Assembly (NCBI RefSeq): GCF_000622385.1
Contig: NZ_JASD01000008.1
Location: forward strand, 2,790,001-2,854,000
DNA from: Sulfitobacter noctilucicola
Lineage (GTDB): Bacteria > Pseudomonadota > Alphaproteobacteria > Rhodobacterales > Rhodobacteraceae
Direction: 5' to 3'
Length of the DNA: 64,000 nt
The translations under genes were made by a program, and so were the position numbers. Positions 9,647-19,489 of the stretch are shown here, piece by piece (positions within the stretch are counted from its first letter, which is position 1; each line of letters starts with the position of its first letter). The notes under the pieces are model-generated. The model made no database searches and had not been told where the DNA came from. It was given only the letters and a program-made list of their open reading frames with translations.

Positions 9647-9750
9647 GTGCCGGAGCTTAGGTGCTTTGTAGTTAATCAACGGTTAAGCAAACAGCAGACC
9701 CTGTGAGGTAGGCTTCTGCTTACGTTGCAGAGTACAGAGGGAGAGGAAGT

Positions 9751-10233
9751 TTGGCCAAGTGGCGTGACACGGAGGGTTTGACCTTTTCGCAACTGGTGGA
9801 TTTGCCGCCTGTCTGGCTCCTTGCTATGCTGCTGCTGACGTGGGCGCAAACGCAACTTTTGCCCGCGCTGACGGTGCCTTTCACCCTGACCAGTGGCTTG
9901 GGTGTTGTATTGGTTTTGTGTGGTATTGGTCTCATGTTCTGGGCCGTGGCCGCGTTCCGGCAGCATCAGACCAGCGTGGTGCCGCATCAGACGCCGGACC
10001 GTATCATTACCTCAGGTCCGTTCACCCGCAGCCGCAATCCGATCTATCTGGGCGATGTGCTGGTTTTAGGCGGGGCGATCCTCTGGTGGGGGGCGTGGCC
10101 CGCGCTTGTGCTGATTCCCGTCTTCGTCTTTGTTCTGACGCGACGCTTTATTGCGCCGGAAGAAGCGCGCATGAAAGAAAGTTTCGGCGAGCTATTCGAT
10201 GACTTTGCTGAAAAAACGCCACGTTGGCTTTGA
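9751..10233 (+). CDS. Isoprenylcysteine methyltransferase (Ste14)-like membrane protein
   Basis: A 160-residue integral membrane protein with hydrophobic segments at about 18-38, 48-68 and 103-130. Between them lies the phospholipid/isoprenylcysteine methyltransferase signature: VPHQTPDRIITSGPFTRSRNPIYLGDVL, then a C-terminal RRFIAPEEARMKESFGELFDDF motif. It probably methylates a lipid or lipophilic substrate with S-adenosylmethionine; the substrate is unknown. The start is TTG, supported by a GAGAGGAAG site directly upstream. Divergent from the RAYT gene. Confidence 0.8.
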   Translation: MAKWRDTEGLTFSQLVDLPPVWLLAMLLLTWAQTQLLPALTVPFTLTSGLGVVLVLCGIGLMFWAVAAFRQHQTSVVPHQTPDRIITSGPFTRSRNPIYLGDVLVLGGAILWWGAWPALVLIPVFVFVLTRRFIAPEEARMKESFGELFDDFAEKTPRWL

Positions 10234-10370
10234 AAATGAGGTGGTTAAGCCTCTTTTAAACCTTGCCGCGCTTGTGGATAATGGGTCACCGCGCTACTTG
10301 CTGCGTATGCAAAGGACGGTCCTAGACAGGGGCCATCTTCAGGGGACGACCAAACAGGGGGGAAGACCGA

Positions 10371-11945
10371 GTGAAGATCGGAACGCCAAAAGAAATTTTT
10401 AAAGGCGAGAACCGCGTCGCGATGACGCCAGACTCCGCCGTGCAGCTTCAAAAGCTTGGGCACAGCTGCCTCATCGAAGCTGGCGCCGGAGTGCCAGCAG
10501 GCTTTGCCGATGCGGATTATACCAAGGCCGGTGTCGAGGTGGTCAAGACCGCCACTGCCCTGTGGAAAGAGGCCGATGTCATCGCCAAGGTGCGCGCACC
10601 TGATACGGGCGAGATGAAGAAACTACGTGCCGACCAGACGCTTATCTCCTTCTTCAGCCCCGTTGCGGACGAGAAAAAGATGAAAGCCGCAGCCGACAAA
10701 GGTGCGACGGTCATCGCGATGGAGATGATCCCGCGCATCAGCCGTGCCCAGAAGATGGACGCGCTGTCGTCCATGGCCAATATCGCGGGCTACCGTGCGG
10801 TGATCGAGGCAGGTAACAACTTTGGCCGTTTCTTTACCGGTCAGATCACGGCGGCGGGCAAGGTGCCTCCTGCCAAGGTATTGGTGGTTGGTGCCGGTGT
10901 TGCTGGCCTTGCCGCGATCGGAACATCCACGTCACTGGGTGCGATCACGCTGGCGTTCGATGTGCGGCCAGAAGTGGCCGAGCAGGTTGAATCGATGGGT
11001 GCCGAATTTGTTTACCTCGATTTCGAAGAGGAACAGCAGGACGGTGCTGCGACAGGCGGCTATGCAGCCGTGTCCAGCCCCGAGTTCCGCGAAGCACAGC
11101 TTTCGAAGTTCCGCGAGTTGGCACCGGAGGTGGATATCGTTATCACCACGGCGTTGATCCCGAACCGCGAAGCACCCGAGCTTTGGACGGATGACATGGT
11201 CGCCGCGATGAAGCCCGGCTCCGTTATCGTTGATCTAGCTGCGGAAAAGGGCGGTAACTGCAAGCAGACCGTCATGGACGAAAAGATCGTGACCGAGAAC
11301 GGTGTGACGATCATCGGGTATACCGATTTCCCAAGCAGGATGGCGGCACAGTCCTCCACGCTTTATGCCACGAATATCCGTCATTTGATGACGGATCTGA
11401 CGCCGGAAAAAGACGGCGTTATCAATCACAACATGGAAGACGACGTGATCCGCGGGGCGACTATCGCTCATGCCAAGGAAGTCACCTTTCCGCCGCCACC
11501 GCCCAAGGTGGCCGCGATTGCCGCACAGACCAAAAAGCCTGCGCCCAAGGAGCTGACCGCGGAAGAAAAACGTGCGGCAGAGGTTGCGGCCTTCAAGCAG
11601 CAGACCAAAAATCAGGTTACGCTGCTCGCAATTGGTGGCGCGTTGCTGCTGGCGGTGGGGCTGGTCGCTCCAGCAAGCTTCATGCAGCACTTCATTGTGT
11701 TTGTGCTAGCGGTCTTTGTGGGCTTTCAGGTCATCTGGGGCGTGGCGCACAGCCTGCACACGCCATTGATGGCCGTCACGAACGCTATCTCGTCCATCAT
11801 TATTCTAGGGGCGCTGATGCAGATCGGATCAAGCTCCTTCATCGTGATATTGCTTGCTGCGCTGTCGGTCTTCATGTGTGGGATCAACATCTTCGGCGGC
11901 TTCCTCGTGACACGGCGTATGCTCGCCATGTTCCAGAAATCGTAA
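10371..11945 (+). CDS. pntA: NAD(P) transhydrogenase subunit alpha
   Basis: A 524-residue alpha subunit of the proton-translocating transhydrogenase, which transfers hydride from NADH to NADP+ using the proton gradient. The N-terminal 380 residues form the NAD-binding dI domain ([19 protein letters not shown] start; GAGVAG at 174-179; EKGGNCKQT). After a Pro/Lys-rich linker, four membrane helices fill residues about 407-520. This is the two-gene architecture rather than the split pntAA/pntAB form. The start is GTG behind a GGGGGGAAG site. It is followed 13 bp later by pntB. Confidence 0.96.
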   Translation: MKIGTPKEIFKGENRVAMTPDSAVQLQKLGHSCLIEAGAGVPAGFADADYTKAGVEVVKTATALWKEADVIAKVRAPDTGEMKKLRADQTLISFFSPVADEKKMKAAADKGATVIAMEMIPRISRAQKMDALSSMANIAGYRAVIEAGNNFGRFFTGQITAAGKVPPAKVLVVGAGVAGLAAIGTSTSLGAITLAFDVRPEVAEQVESMGAEFVYLDFEEEQQDGAATGGYAAVSSPEFREAQLSKFRELAPEVDIVITTALIPNREAPELWTDDMVAAMKPGSVIVDLAAEKGGNCKQTVMDEKIVTENGVTIIGYTDFPSRMAAQSSTLYATNIRHLMTDLTPEKDGVINHNMEDDVIRGATIAHAKEVTFPPPPPKVAAIAAQTKKPAPKELTAEEKRAAEVAAFKQQTKNQVTLLAIGGALLLAVGLVAPASFMQHFIVFVLAVFVGFQVIWGVAHSLHTPLMAVTNAISSIIILGALMQIGSSSFIVILLAALSVFMCGINIFGGFLVTRRMLAMFQKS

Positions 11946-11958
11946 AGGGGCTGGAATA

Positions 11959-13401
11959 ATGGATTTTGGTTTTACAACAGCAGTTTACGTCGTTTCGGCG
12001 ATCCTTTTCATACTTTCGCTGGGTGGCCTTTCAGGTCAGGAGAGCGCCAAACGTGCCGTCTGGTACGGCATCGCAGGTATGGCTTTGGCGGTTGCCGCCA
12101 CGCTGATCGGACCCGGTTCGGGCTACTGGCTCTTGTCGCTTATTCTGATCGCCGGTGGTGGTGCCGTGGGCTACCAACTGGCCACGCGGGTGCAAATGAC
12201 GCAGATGCCGGAGCTGGTTGCCGCAATGCACAGCCTTGTGGGTCTGGCAGCCATCTTTGTGGGCCTGAACGCGCATTTCCAGATCGGTTATGTGCAAGAG
12301 ACCCTGCTGAACCCCAACTTTGACGTCAAAGACTTCGGCACCTTTGCGGCACTGATTGCCAAGAAAACAACCGTAGAGATCAATATTCTGCGGGTTGAGC
12401 TGTTCCTTGGGGTCTTTATCGGTGCGGTCACATTTACCGGTTCCGTGATTGCCTATGGCAAGCTGGCGGGCCGTGTTAATACAGCGGCTGAAAAGCTGCC
12501 CGGTGGTCACATGCTGAACGCGGGTGCGGCGGCATTATCGCTGATTTGTCTGATCTGGTATTTCAACACCGGCGGTTTCTTCCCGCTCTTCATCATGACA
12601 TTGGCGGCGCTGTTCATTGGCTACCACCTGATCATGGGAATCGGCGGGGCGGATATGCCTGTGGTTGTCTCAATGCTCAACAGCTACTCCGGTTGGGCTG
12701 CGGCGGCGATTGGTTTCTCGCTTGGCAATGACTTGCTTATCGTTGTTGGTGCGCTGGTCGGTTCTTCTGGCGCGATCCTGTCCTACATCATGTGTAAAGC
12801 GATGAACCGTTCGTTCATCAGCGTTATCCTTGGTGGTTTTGGTGGACCTGCCGGTGAGCAGATGGCCGTAGAGGGTGAGCAGATCGCAATTGAAGCAGAC
12901 GGTGTTGCTGCGGCGCTCAACGAAGCTGATAGCGTCATCATCATTCCAGGCTATGGTATGGCGGTTGCGCAGGCGCAGGGAGCGGTAAGCGAGCTGGTCA
13001 AAAAGCTGCGCGCAAAAGGCAAGAATGTGCGTTTCGCAATCCACCCCGTTGCCGGTCGTTTGCCGGGGCACATGAACGTGCTGTTGGCCGAGGCTAAGGT
13101 GCCCTATGACATCGTGATGGAGATGGATGAGATCAACGACGATTTCCCGTCCACGGACGTCGCGATTGTCATCGGCTCCAACGACATCGTAAATCCTGCG
13201 GCACAGGACGATCCGAACAGCCCGATCGCCGGGATGCCGGTTCTCGAATGTTGGAAGGCCAAGCAGGTGTTTGTGTCAAAGCGCGGGCAGGGTACGGGGT
13301 ACTCCGGTATCGAGAACCCGCTGTTCTTCAAGGACAACACGCGGATGTTCTACGGCGATGCAAAAGCATCCCTGGATAAGCTGTTGCCGATGATCGACTG
13401 A
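11959..13401 (+). CDS. pntB: NAD(P) transhydrogenase subunit beta
   Basis: A 480-residue partner of PntA. The first 270 residues hold about eight to nine membrane helices of the proton channel. The C-terminal 180 residues are the NADP(H)-binding dIII domain, with [45 protein letters not shown] and the [17 protein letters not shown] end. An AAAGGGG site precedes the ATG. It forms an operon with pntA and ends 38 bp before a strong terminator. Role: NADPH supply for biosynthesis. Confidence 0.96.
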   Translation: MDFGFTTAVYVVSAILFILSLGGLSGQESAKRAVWYGIAGMALAVAATLIGPGSGYWLLSLILIAGGGAVGYQLATRVQMTQMPELVAAMHSLVGLAAIFVGLNAHFQIGYVQETLLNPNFDVKDFGTFAALIAKKTTVEINILRVELFLGVFIGAVTFTGSVIAYGKLAGRVNTAAEKLPGGHMLNAGAAALSLICLIWYFNTGGFFPLFIMTLAALFIGYHLIMGIGGADMPVVVSMLNSYSGWAAAAIGFSLGNDLLIVVGALVGSSGAILSYIMCKAMNRSFISVILGGFGGPAGEQMAVEGEQIAIEADGVAAALNEADSVIIIPGYGMAVAQAQGAVSELVKKLRAKGKNVRFAIHPVAGRLPGHMNVLLAEAKVPYDIVMEMDEINDDFPSTDVAIVIGSNDIVNPAAQDDPNSPIAGMPVLECWKAKQVFVSKRGQGTGYSGIENPLFFKDNTRMFYGDAKASLDKLLPMID

Positions 13402-13438
13402 CCATCTGTAGCGCGCTACATCATCAAAATTACACTGA

Positions 13439-13472
13439 ACGCCCTGCCAGAGATGGTGGGGCGTTTTGCTTT
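13439..13472 (+). terminator. Intrinsic terminator of pntAB
   Basis: A 10-bp stem (ACGCCCTGCC with GGTGGGGCGT, two G-T wobbles) closes the loop AGAGAT and is followed by TTTGCTTT. Position 38 bp after the pntB stop and the T-rich tail make this a good intrinsic terminator. A separate 14-bp perfect palindrome, TGTAGCGCGCTACA, lies just before it at 13407-13420. Confidence 0.75.
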
Positions 13473-13499
13473 CCCGGCCACTGCGCGTTGTCCGCGTAG

Positions 13500-13624
13500 C
13501 GGTGACCATAGCCAGCTTCCGACTCGCTTGGCTACATGTGGCAATATATGGCGCGTTTTGGGCGCGCGTGTGAAGAAAGCAGCCACATTTCCTCATGTCC
13601 TAAGGCTTAGGACAGCGCTTTTTC
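13500..13624 (+). ncRNA. Candidate structured RNA between pntB and a membrane gene
   Basis: After the pntAB terminator comes a stretch with three further stem-loops on the plus strand: TAGCCA/TGGCTA (13509-13534), GCGCG/CGCGC (13551-13567), and the perfect inverted repeat TGTCCTAAG-G-CTTAGGACA (13596-13614) followed by GCGCTTTTTC. The last is terminator-like, and none of it can serve pntB if the first terminator works. A small RNA ending near 13620 is one reading. A backup terminator or an operator are others. No promoter stands out. Confidence 0.25.
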
Positions 13625-13773
13625 GGACCTAGTCGCCTGAGGTAACTAAATCTTTTCACTTGCCATCATTTGAATGCCAGTCGGCAGAACAAGTGCAGTT
13701 TTCGTCAAATCCGTGACAGATTCTATCGTTAACCTTTACGTAACGAAAACCTTAAGACGGGAAGGAGAACAAA

Positions 13774-14139
13774 GTGATATTTTTCTTTTGCGCAGCCATG
13801 ATCAGCTGCCATTTTTTCCTGTTGCTTGGTTTTGCCAACACCATCTCGGGGATCAGCCCCGGTTTGGGAATGCCGGTGTTCATGGTCCTCTCGGTTCTGT
13901 CCGGTTTCTTCATAATGCGCGTTCAAGCACGGATCGAAATTTTCTTTATCCGCCGCCACCTGAAGCGCAATCCGACGTCCGGTTGGCGCGTGCTGGCTGC
14001 TGCGACTAAAGCGGAGAAGAAAAAGCCTTTGAAAAGATCTGACGTGCAGGACCGTGGGCTGCTCACGAAGGCCGCTTTCTACTGGGGTGCGGATATTCGC
14101 GAGCTTTTGCCCTCAAAGCTGCGGCGCGGATTGACCTGA
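13774..14139 (+). CDS. Small inner-membrane protein of unknown family
   Basis: A 121-residue protein with two hydrophobic segments at about 2-22 and 29-48, then a basic cytoplasmic tail (RRHLKRNPTSGWRVLAAATKAEKKKPLKRS) and a C-terminal GADIRELLPSKLRRGL. I do not recognise the family. The start is GTG with a good GAAGGAGA site eight bases upstream. It stands alone behind the structured pntB downstream region and converges on the MATE gene. Confidence 0.6.
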   Translation: MIFFFCAAMISCHFFLLLGFANTISGISPGLGMPVFMVLSVLSGFFIMRVQARIEIFFIRRHLKRNPTSGWRVLAAATKAEKKKPLKRSDVQDRGLLTKAAFYWGADIRELLPSKLRRGLT

Positions 14140-14145
14140 ACAGAC

Positions 14146-14164
14146 CGCAAGCACTGGTCTTGCG
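14146..14164. terminator. Weak hairpin between convergent genes
   Basis: CGCAAG and CTTGCG arms enclose a seven-base loop between the membrane gene and the MATE gene. The stem is short and no T-run follows on either strand, so a terminator role is only possible, not shown. Confidence 0.2.
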
Positions 14165-14210
14165 CATTGGAGCGCTCGACTACTCCTTGTCATCGCTTGG
14201 CGCGGATGAC

Positions 14211-15626
14211 CTAGCTGCGGGCAGGGATCAAATTCAACGGAAATTTGATAAACACGTTGTCAGTCTTCAGCAGATCGGTGCCCCGTGCCGAAACAATCGA
14301 TGCCCAGCCCGCAATGACATTTGCGAGCACAGCTGCTGCCACAATCCCCGCATATCCCAACGTCATCGCCCCGATCCATGCCAATGGCAGATAGATGACA
14401 AAGATGCGGCTCAAACTTAGGCTCATCGACCAGACGGCCTTGTCCCGCGCGTTCATTGCCGCATTTGCCGTCACCACCAAACCATAGCCGAACAGTGAGG
14501 CCCCTACAAAGCGCAGATAGGTTGCGGCGTAGCGCGCATCGTCTTCGCCGGAGGCAAAGATCGCGGCAAGTGGCTCAGCGAATACCCCTAGCACCACGGC
14601 GATCAAGATCCCGTAGCCGATACAGAACCAGAATGCGTTCGCGGTAGCCTCTCTGGTGCGGTCATGTTTCTCAGCCCCCCAGTTCTGGCCGATGACAGGG
14701 CCGATGCCTGAGGAGAGCGCAAGCAATGGCACCAGCGCCATAGACTGGATGCGCGTGGCGGCACCGAATCCGGCCACTGCCGCTTCTCCGACGGTTGCGA
14801 CCGCAGCTGTGACCAGTGCCATGCCGGCGGGATTGATCGCATTGGAGAATGCCGCGGGCAGACCCACATTCAGTATCTTCTTGGTTGAGGCAAGGGCACC
14901 GGCAAGGAGACTGCCACACCAGCCAAGCAGGCCCCGCCGCCATGCGATATAGAGCGCTATGACCACGGCAAGGATACGGCCGCTCAGGGTTGCGATGGCT
15001 GCGCCTGTCATGCCCAGTTCTGGCAATCCCCACATCCCGAAGATCAGAAGCGGATCAAGACCGACGTTGACGACCGCCGCCAGAACCATGATCCATGCCG
15101 ATGTCAGGCTGTCGCCATGCGCACGAAACACCGCATTGGTAATCATCATCACCACCAGAAACGGAAAGCTTAGCGCCCATACGGGAATATACTCTGTAAT
15201 GCGTCCCGATACGTCGCCGCCTGCGCCCAACGCGCCGAAGAGCAGGGGATAAATTGCCCAAACCGCCAGCGCGATTAGGGTCGACAGGACCAATCCCAGC
15301 CCGATGGCATGAAGCCCCAGTCGCTGTGTTGCCTCTGCGCCGTCGCCCCGTCCGACACCCTGGCTAAGTGCGGCGTTGGCACCGGCGCTCAGACCGATCG
15401 ACAGGGACGTGACCGCCGTTGTGACAGGATAGATGAAACCAACGGCTGCCAGTTCTGTACCGCCAAGCTGACCAAGAAAGTACGCATCCGCCAATCCGAC
15501 ACTCAGCACCGCGAAAATGCCAAAGCTCATCGGTGCAGACATCGCGGCAAGTGCGCGCCAGACCGGTCCCTGTGTCAGATCGGAACGGTCGGATGTATCA
15601 TTTTCGCTTTGCGCTTGGTCGGGCAA
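14211..15626 (-). CDS. MATE family efflux transporter
   Basis: A multidrug/toxin exporter with about twelve membrane helices, probably driven by Na+ or H+. MATE features include GPVWRALAAMSAPMSFGI at the start, the GQLGGTELAAVGFIYP loop, TAGATSLSIGLSAGANAAL-type motif in helix 3, and a second repeat beginning LNVGLPAAFSNAINPAGMALV. The frame stays open upstream to a TTG at 15767 (518 residues), but the extra 47 residues are polar, unlike the family, and that start has no ribosome site. I therefore prefer the TTG at 15626 (471 residues). The true start remains uncertain. Confidence 0.85.
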   Translation of the reverse strand: MPDQAQSENDTSDRSDLTQGPVWRALAAMSAPMSFGIFAVLSVGLADAYFLGQLGGTELAAVGFIYPVTTAVTSLSIGLSAGANAALSQGVGRGDGAEATQRLGLHAIGLGLVLSTLIALAVWAIYPLLFGALGAGGDVSGRITEYIPVWALSFPFLVVMMITNAVFRAHGDSLTSAWIMVLAAVVNVGLDPLLIFGMWGLPELGMTGAAIATLSGRILAVVIALYIAWRRGLLGWCGSLLAGALASTKKILNVGLPAAFSNAINPAGMALVTAAVATVGEAAVAGFGAATRIQSMALVPLLALSSGIGPVIGQNWGAEKHDRTREATANAFWFCIGYGILIAVVLGVFAEPLAAIFASGEDDARYAATYLRFVGASLFGYGLVVTANAAMNARDKAVWSMSLSLSRIFVIYLPLAWIGAMTLGYAGIVAAAVLANVIAGWASIVSARGTDLLKTDNVFIKFPLNLIPARS

Positions 15627-15822
15627 GGGGCAATCCAGTCCTTTGTTGTGGAAGCAGGGCAGATAGTCCGAAAGCAGCAGAGGGCCAGTGCGTATACGCT
15701 CAGTTGGACCTGCGGTATACAATGGTGTGCGGGCAACATCCTGAAAAGTATAACTTTTCTCTGTCAATATCGCGGAACCGGCTTATGTTTGATGCAATCA
15801 AGCCGACGAAACGGACAAACTG

Positions 15823-17106
15823 ATGGCCCCGATAAAAGACTATCCGCAACGATATGCCCTCACCGGTGAGCTGCACGCGCGGCCGTTTCCTTCCCTCAAA
15901 GCGCCCTCTACGGCTGTGTTTCTGGCAATCAAACAGCCCGATGATGCCGCCAATCGGGACAAATCAAAGGATCTTGCCCATCTGATTGCGCTTCTCGATC
16001 ACTACGGTGCCCCGCGACCCGATGCCGACGCCACGCATTATTACGGCGAAATGGGAAGGTACTGGCTGAAGTGGGAGCAGCATACGGAACTGGTGACATA
16101 CACCGTATTTCGCAACGATATGGGAGATCGCGCCTTTGATCCTTCGGAGTTCGATGTGTTTCCCGAGTATTGGCTGATGGATGCACCGGGGGGGCGCATC
16201 ACCTCCGCGCTCTTGCGGATCATGCCACGCCCCCCAACGGATGATGCGATACAAACAAAGCTCTCTGAATGGTTCGTACCTGAAAGCCTCGCCGTGGCTT
16301 CGGTGCTTGATGATGCCGCAGTGATTGCATCTGATTTCAGGATCGATTCAGCAGGCCATCTGCGCATCGCGATTTTCAAGAACGCCGAAACAGGGGACAG
16401 ACGCACCGGGCGGATTGTACAGCGGTTGTGCGAGATCGAAACCTATAAATCGGCATCCATGCTTGGCTTTTCCATGGTGCGCTGGATGGCGCCTCAGCTG
16501 AACGATCTGGACGCCAAGCTGGAACAGCTGATGGCGCAGATGCGCGGGCCGGCTGCCAAAGCGGAGGACACGCTGCATGCGCTGTTGGACATTTCAGTGG
16601 AGCTTGAGACGCTGTCGGTGAAGACCGCGTTCCGCTTTGGCGCGACGGGCGCGTACCGTGCTATTGTGGGCCAAAGGATCGAAGCATTGCGCGAAGAGCG
16701 CTTTATGAGCAGGCAAGGGTTCGCAGAGTTCATGATGCGCCGCTACGAGCCTGCCATGCGCACTGTCGAATCCAGCGGGAACCGTTTGCAGACTCTTTCT
16801 GCACGGGCCATTCGGGCGTCCGAGTTGTTGCGTACGAGGGTGGATGTCGAACGGTCTGCGCAGAATCAGGAAATTCTGGCCAGTATGGACAAGCGCGCCG
16901 ATCTGCAACTGCGCCTGCAAAAGACGGTGGAAGGTCTGTCCGTTGTGGCGATCAGCTACTACGCGGTGTCCCTTGCAGGCTACCTTTTGTATCCGGTGGC
17001 GGATGCCTTTGGCGTTAACAAAGGCACCCTGTTGGCTTTGGTCACTCTGCCGGTAGTGGGTGCTGTTTGGGCGATGGTGAGGCGCTTGCGGAAGCACCTC
17101 GACTAA
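15823..17106 (+). CDS. DUF3422 family membrane-associated protein
   Basis: A 427-residue protein matching the DUF3422 pattern: the N-terminal YALTGELHARPFPSLKAP motif, a long soluble domain with HYYGEMGRYWLKWEQHTE, a coiled-coil-like region at about 290-365 (VESSGNRLQTLSARAIRASELL), and two C-terminal membrane helices at about 370-420. Function is unknown; the topology suggests an inner-membrane protein with a large cytoplasmic part. Its last 65 bp overlap the end of the convergent YeeE/YedE gene. Confidence 0.8.
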   Translation: MAPIKDYPQRYALTGELHARPFPSLKAPSTAVFLAIKQPDDAANRDKSKDLAHLIALLDHYGAPRPDADATHYYGEMGRYWLKWEQHTELVTYTVFRNDMGDRAFDPSEFDVFPEYWLMDAPGGRITSALLRIMPRPPTDDAIQTKLSEWFVPESLAVASVLDDAAVIASDFRIDSAGHLRIAIFKNAETGDRRTGRIVQRLCEIETYKSASMLGFSMVRWMAPQLNDLDAKLEQLMAQMRGPAAKAEDTLHALLDISVELETLSVKTAFRFGATGAYRAIVGQRIEALREERFMSRQGFAEFMMRRYEPAMRTVESSGNRLQTLSARAIRASELLRTRVDVERSAQNQEILASMDKRADLQLRLQKTVEGLSVVAISYYAVSLAGYLLYPVADAFGVNKGTLLALVTLPVVGAVWAMVRRLRKHLD

Positions 17107-18115
17107 GCACGGCTTGTGTCGCTTTCGCACCGACGGCAATCATCACGATAGCGAGCACTGCAGCGACCGAAAGCGTTGGTACACCAGACAGACCGGCACC
17201 AAGTGTACAGCCACCCGCCAGCACGCCGCCCACGCCCATAAGCGCGGCACCCGCGATATAGCGACCGGTCTGGCGCGGATTCTCAAAGCTTTGCCACTGG
17301 AACCCACCGAAGATCAGGCTTGACGCAAGCGCGCCGATTACAACACCGCCCAGCAGCCCCGTTCCAAAACCCGCCGAGATGGACGTGCTGGCGATGCTCC
17401 AGAACAATGTGTCAGCAGCAGGAGAGGTGAAGGAAAGGCTTTCCATCGCGATCGGGTCAAAATCATCATAAAGAACGTAGCCGGTTCCGACCCAAGCAAG
17501 CGGTGCCAGCAGACCGATGGCAGCGGCCAGACCCAGCATGACAAAGCTATTGCCGGAGCGCCAAGCGACTGCGAGGGCTGCCAATACGATTACAGATGTC
17601 CAGACCAGGGCACCACCCGGCAGCGCCGCAAGCGAGATGTATTCGCCCAGATCAACAGTCACAGCGCCCAGCGTGGTCCGTACTGGCGCAAGCACCCCTT
17701 TGAGCGTCATATGCGCCACAACAGCGAACACCAGCAGCACGGTTGCACCGCGTAAGTTGCCGGAACCCGTGAGAACAGTCAGGCGTGACACACAACCACG
17801 GGTCAGCACCATACCGGCCCCAAACAGCGCGCCGCCCAAAGCGATGGCAAGCACCGGCAATTCGGAAACCATAAAGCGGTGATCCGCGAAGGTGATAAGG
17901 TCAGCCGCGACTGCGATCTGTGTACCTGCAACGGCGACCGCAAGGGCGGTAAACCAGACACCCGCGGCGGCGCGGCGGTCTTCGCCGACAATCGCCCGCC
18001 TGAAACAGAATTTCGTCAGTTGAGCGAGCACACCAAACACAAGGCCAATAGCCAAAGCAAAGTAGACTGCGGCCTGCGGCGCTGTCAGATTTTCAAATCC
18101 GAAACTCTCAAACAT
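17042..18115 (-). CDS. YeeE/YedE family sulfur-compound transporter
   Basis: A 357-residue protein with about nine to ten membrane segments. It carries the two paired YeeE/YedE signatures: FGAGMVLTRGCVSRLTVLTGSGNLRG in the first half and GVGGVLAGGCTLGAGLSG in the second, with conserved cysteines. Homologues such as TsuA import thiosulfate; this one probably moves thiosulfate or a related sulfur compound. The ATG at 18115 follows a GGGGGA site; a TTG at 18130 is less likely. The 3' end overlaps the convergent DUF3422 gene by 65 bp. Confidence 0.85.
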   Translation of the reverse strand: MFESFGFENLTAPQAAVYFALAIGLVFGVLAQLTKFCFRRAIVGEDRRAAAGVWFTALAVAVAGTQIAVAADLITFADHRFMVSELPVLAIALGGALFGAGMVLTRGCVSRLTVLTGSGNLRGATVLLVFAVVAHMTLKGVLAPVRTTLGAVTVDLGEYISLAALPGGALVWTSVIVLAALAVAWRSGNSFVMLGLAAAIGLLAPLAWVGTGYVLYDDFDPIAMESLSFTSPAADTLFWSIASTSISAGFGTGLLGGVVIGALASSLIFGGFQWQSFENPRQTGRYIAGAALMGVGGVLAGGCTLGAGLSGVPTLSVAAVLAIVMIAVGAKATQAVLSRGASASASPSPKQHPLPAE

Positions 18116-18490
18116 AGGTTCATCCCCCAATAGATAGCATGGGATGTGGAGCGGAGGCTGTGAGTGATCAAGTCCTTGTGAACAATTCGATCGCGCTGCT
18201 GGAAGAATTTTTTCCTTCCAGCGCCTCTGGTTCGGTCCTTACGTTCTGAATTGAGGGGCAGGGCCGTAAAGTGATCTAATGATACAGGCGGAGCCGCAGT
18301 ACGATCCTTTTTTGCGTCTTGTGGCTCTGATTTTCGAAGCAGGACAATTCGCGGGGCATCGATGGTGTTTAAAAGCCAAGCAAAGGTGCGGTGGGCTCCT
18401 TCACTTGGCTAATAAAGATACATTCGATGGCATGGGGCAGCGCATCACCCATGCGCACACGCTACGCAGGCAGCTTTTGAAAAACTTTGC
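18116..18490. other. Intergenic, transporter leader and opp terminator
   Basis: This stretch holds the upstream region of the YeeE/YedE gene and the 3' end of the peptide ABC operon. The only clear element is the stem-loop at 18371-18410. The plus-strand open frame here does not resemble a protein. Confidence 0.5.
18371..18410 (-). terminator. Probable terminator of the peptide ABC operon
   Basis: Read on the minus strand, AGCCAAG and CTTGGCT arms, with a partial inner AAGG/CCTT pairing, are followed by TTTT. It lies about 80 bp after the stop of the last permease gene, in the right orientation to end that operon. Confidence 0.5.
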
Positions 18491-19489
18491 TTATCGTCCC
18501 CGAATACGTGGATCAAGCGCGTCACGCAGACCATCACCAAGGTAGTTCACACTGAGAACAGTAAGGGAGATCGCGATGCCGGGCAGCAGAACACGCTCGG
18601 GGAAGTCCTGCATCCGTTGCACAGCATCGGCCAGCAGTTTGCCCCATGTCGGATAGTCAGACGGGAAGCCGACCCCAAGGAAGCTCAGAGCGGATTCCGT
18701 GATGATCGCTGTCGCAAGGCCAAGGGTGGCAGAGACCATAATTGGCGAGATCACGTTCGGCAACAGGTGGCGGCGGATGATCTTGCCGCTGGTTGTACCG
18801 ATGGAGCGGGCCGCGAGAATAAACTCGCGTTCCTTGAGCGCCAGAATATCACCCCGAACAATACGGGCGGTTTGCATCCATGACGTCAGACCGATGATGC
18901 CGACGATCAGGATAAACATCCCACCTTCCGGACCAAAACGCGCGTTCAGCGGTTGGCGGAAAAGCGTCACCGCCAGCAGGGTCAGCGGCAGAATTGGAAG
19001 CGACAACACCAGATCGGTAAAGCGCATCAGCAGGAAGTCGAGGCGCTTGAAATATCCTGAAACAACACCAATCGCCGTCCCGATGAGCAGGGCCAGCGCC
19101 ATGGCGAGCCAGCCCACAGCCATGGACACACGCCCACCGGCAATCATCTGCGCGAGGATGTCGCGTCCCAGTTGGTCGGTACCGAAAGGGTGCGCCCAGC
19201 CCGCCTTGGCGGCATCATCCCACAGCAGGGTATAGATCGGCCGCCAGTTCTTGTTGCGGATATCGAGTGTTTTGGGATCCACATCCCAAAGCCATGGGCC
19301 AAAGATGACGCCGAGCGTGATAAACAACAGGAAGCCGCCGCCAAACACGGCGCCTTTGTGTTTACGGAATTGGTCCCACACATCTTTCCACTGGCTGCGC
19401 GGGGGCTTTTGCGGCTCTTTGTCCACCAATGCGCCAAAGGTTTCGATGTCGGCTTCGATGGGGCTCGCTGGAATGGCTTGCTCAGTCAT
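18491..19489 (-). CDS. Peptide-type ABC transporter permease (OppC-like)
   Basis: A 332-residue permease of the OppC/DppC group. A charged N-terminal tail leads into a first helix at about 48-70, a periplasmic loop with HPFGTDQLGRDILAQMIAGGR, and five more helices. The EAA loop reads AARSIGTTSGKIIRRHLLPN. The C-terminus GDGLRDALDPRIRGR is typical. It overlaps the upstream OppB-like gene by 8 bp and forms a heterodimeric channel with it. The ATPase is encoded on the other strand at 22653. Confidence 0.93.
   Translation of the reverse strand: MTEQAIPASPIEADIETFGALVDKEPQKPPRSQWKDVWDQFRKHKGAVFGGGFLLFITLGVIFGPWLWDVDPKTLDIRNKNWRPIYTLLWDDAAKAGWAHPFGTDQLGRDILAQMIAGGRVSMAVGWLAMALALLIGTAIGVVSGYFKRLDFLLMRFTDLVLSLPILPLTLLAVTLFRQPLNARFGPEGGMFILIVGIIGLTSWMQTARIVRGDILALKEREFILAARSIGTTSGKIIRRHLLPNVISPIMVSATLGLATAIITESALSFLGVGFPSDYPTWGKLLADAVQRMQDFPERVLLPGIAISLTVLSVNYLGDGLRDALDPRIRGR

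Noticed and set aside
9056..9750. Complete insertion sequence around the RAYT-like gene
   Set aside because: No terminal inverted repeats or target duplications are visible; RAYTs normally stand as single-copy genes without IS ends.
14211..15767. Longer MATE protein starting at TTG 15767
   Set aside because: The additional 47 residues are polar and unlike MATE N-termini, and no ribosome site precedes that TTG. TTG 15626 gives the usual family length.
18279..18545. 88-codon plus-strand open frame after the YeeE/YedE gene
   Set aside because: It overlaps the OppC-like gene end, has no ribosome site and its translation lacks protein-like features; a terminator lies inside it.
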